DNA of 6,623 nucleotides, taken from Hyphomicrobiales bacterium. GTDB taxonomy: Bacteria; Pseudomonadota; Alphaproteobacteria; Rhizobiales; Hyphomicrobiaceae. The notes beneath the pieces are model-generated. The model did not search any database. It was not told the origin of the DNA and saw only the letters and a program-made list of their open reading frames with translations. The stretch spans positions 6,529 through 13,151 of the forward strand of contig JAFKKW010000448.1 of assembly GCA_017304275.1 (NCBI GenBank), given 5' to 3'. Within the stretch, counting starts at the first letter, position 1. Each line of letters begins with the position of its first letter. Below, piece after piece: positions 5,717 to 6,623 of this stretch. The position numbers and the translations under genes are program-made.

Positions 5717-6499
5717 ATGCCAGCGGTTGAACAGATGGCGGCGCGACCACGGGCGCAGTTGCGGGGGAGCATGCAGCAAAAAAAGACGCAGCAGAAACCA
5801 CGCCGGCTATTCGCGAAGATCGTGCTGTCGCTCATCCTCCTGGTCGCGATCGCGGGAGGGTTCTGGTTCGGACTCATTCCGCAGAGCGTCAGCCCGTTCG
5901 GCACGGTCTCGCTCGACACGCGGCCGATGCTGTTCACCGATCCCAAGCTGTCGGTGCTGAGATTCGATTCGGCGCTTTGCGCGGCCGTGCTCAAGGAGCC
6001 GCACATCGACGCATCGCCGATCCCCGACCGCGTTTCGGACAACAATTGCGGCTGGGTGAACGCGGTGCGCTTCACGCGCGTAGGCGGGGCGCAGATCGGT
6101 GTCAATCCGCTCACCTGCGAGACGGCGGCAGCGCTTGCGCTGTGGGTCGAGCACGAGGTGCAGCCGCTCGCCCGCGAGATGTACGGGCAGGAGGTCGTGC
6201 GCCTCGGCGACATGGGCACCTACGACTGCCGTAACATCGTCGGCAACCCGCTTTGGAAAGGCGTGCGCAGCCAGCACGCCGCCGCGAACGCCATCGACAT
6301 CTCGGGCTTCACGTTCGCGGACGGCCGGTCGATCACGCTTCTGCGCGACTGGACCGGCAAGGGCCGCGACAGCGACTTCCTGCATGAGGTGCACCGGCGG
6401 TCGTGCCGCTATTTCCGGGTCGCGCTAAGCCCGGACTTCAACAAGGCGCACGCCAACCACTTCCACTTCGACCGCGGCCTCATGTGGACGTGCCGGTAG
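5717..6499 (+). CDS. Extensin-like C-terminal domain protein, putative membrane-anchored LAS-type cell-wall peptidase
   Basis: The protein has 260 residues from the chosen start. After a basic stretch (PRR, 28-30) comes one hydrophobic helix (about 34-53) that should act as an uncleaved anchor, placing the rest in the periplasm. The remainder matches the bacterial extensin-like C-terminal family (PF06904): CGWVNAVRF (111-119), NPLTCETAAALALW (130-143), GTYDCRN (167-173), SQHAAANAIDISGF (185-198), RSCRYFRVALSPDFN (228-242) and NHFHFDRGLM (247-256). S-x-H-x(6)-D (H187, D194) together with H248-x-H250 resembles the zinc-site pattern of LAS/M15 peptidoglycan peptidases, so a role in murein cleavage is a reasonable inference but not shown. 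Six cysteines (88, 111, 134, 171, 230, 259) all lie on the periplasmic side and could form disulfides. The start is uncertain: the ATG at 5717 has GGGGA too close for a good spacing, and ATGs at 5735 and 5771 (MQQKKTQQ) keep the anchor as well. The family is clear; the plant-extensin name has no functional meaning here. Confidence 0.88.
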   Translation: MPAVEQMAARPRAQLRGSMQQKKTQQKPRRLFAKIVLSLILLVAIAGGFWFGLIPQSVSPFGTVSLDTRPMLFTDPKLSVLRFDSALCAAVLKEPHIDASPIPDRVSDNNCGWVNAVRFTRVGGAQIGVNPLTCETAAALALWVEHEVQPLAREMYGQEVVRLGDMGTYDCRNIVGNPLWKGVRSQHAAANAIDISGFTFADGRSITLLRDWTGKGRDSDFLHEVHRRSCRYFRVALSPDFNKAHANHFHFDRGLMWTCR

Positions 6500-6540
6500 G
6501 CTGACTTTGCCCGGAGTCATGCGCCAACAAGCCGCCCTGG

Positions 6541-6562
6541 ATGGCCGGGTCAAGCCGGCCAT
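6541..6562. repeat. Palindromic intergenic element (8-base perfect stem)
   Basis: ATGGCCGG (6541-6548) and CCGGCCAT (6555-6562) form a perfect inverted repeat around GTCAAG, between the extensin-like gene and the GIY-YIG gene. I recall strings of the form ATGGCCGGG-TCAAG-CCCGGCCAT as one of the commonest short intergenic palindromes in Hyphomicrobiales. This copy lacks one C of that form. There is no following T run, so it is not a typical intrinsic terminator. It could still form a transcript hairpin 41 bases after the extensin-like stop and 18 bases before the next ATG, close to that gene's ribosome-binding site. Confidence 0.55.
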
Positions 6563-6580
6563 GGTGTGGGAGAGGGGGTT

Positions 6581-6623
6581 ATGTTTGGTCAACGGTTCTA
6601 CGTCTACATCATGGCCAATAAGC
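6581..6623 (+). CDS. GIY-YIG domain protein, first 14 residues (cut by right edge)
   Basis: The ATG at 6581 is preceded by a strong purine-rich ribosome-binding region, GGGAGAGGGGG (6568-6578). The frame reads MFGQRFYVYIMANK to the window edge. The YVYIMAN block is the first beta-strand of small stand-alone GIY-YIG domain proteins (the YhbQ/UPF0213-type group), in which Y-V-Y takes the place of G-I-Y and a Y-I-G-like motif follows about ten residues later, outside this window. Family members are usually about 90-110 residues and are annotated as putative nucleases, mostly of unknown role. With only 14 residues visible, the catalytic Arg and Glu cannot be checked. The palindromic element just upstream separates it from the extensin-like gene. 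Confidence 0.72.
   Translation, partial: MFGQRFYVYIMANK

Noticed and set aside
5698..6219. A 173-residue minus-strand frame opposite the extensin-like gene
   Set aside because: It is Ser/Thr/Arg-rich without family features and fully antisense to a gene with clear conserved blocks and cysteines.
1..6623. Possible mobile element, defence system, CRISPR array or toxin-antitoxin pair
   Set aside because: No transposase, integrase, regularly spaced repeat, tRNA-like sequence or paired small genes could be found. Composition is even and all larger genes have housekeeping or order-typical identities.

Overview
This window is a high-GC stretch of ordinary chromosome. It most likely comes from an alphaproteobacterium of the order Hyphomicrobiales (Rhizobiales). 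The evidence is the protein types, the gene order htpX - rsmB - heparinase-family gene - purH, and two short intergenic repeats that I recall from genomes of this order. The genus cannot be told from the sequence.

Minus strand, read from 5259 down to 1. The first gene is htpX, an inner-membrane zinc protease of protein quality control. It is followed by rsmB, the 16S rRNA m5C967 methyltransferase, and then by a 572-residue heparinase II/III-family protein of unknown substrate. Last is purH, the bifunctional enzyme for the final two steps of IMP synthesis, which runs off the left edge after 308 codons. The gaps are 113 bases (htpX-rsmB), 145 bases (rsmB-heparinase) and 30 bases (heparinase-purH). 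The last pair is almost certainly co-transcribed. A possible promoter in the 145-base gap could drive these two genes separately from rsmB.

Plus strand, from 5392 to the right edge. A 75-residue DUF1674/SDHAF4-type protein is transcribed divergently from htpX; it is a presumed assembly factor for succinate dehydrogenase. Next is a membrane-anchored extensin-like-C family protein with an apparent LAS-type metallopeptidase motif set. The last gene is the first 14 codons of a GIY-YIG domain protein, cut by the right edge. The gap before the extensin-like gene and the gap before the GIY-YIG gene each hold a short repeat-like element.

The genes do not form one pathway. The block joins housekeeping functions: purine synthesis, ribosome modification, membrane proteolysis, respiratory complex assembly and probable cell-wall work. 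No RNA gene, insertion sequence, CRISPR array, phage gene or defence system is visible, and no stretch over 300 bases lacks a gene. I see no new multi-gene system. The items most worth a second look are the heparinase-family protein without a signal peptide inside a purine/rRNA operon, the six-codon reading frame between it and purH, and the extensin-like putative cell-wall hydrolase.
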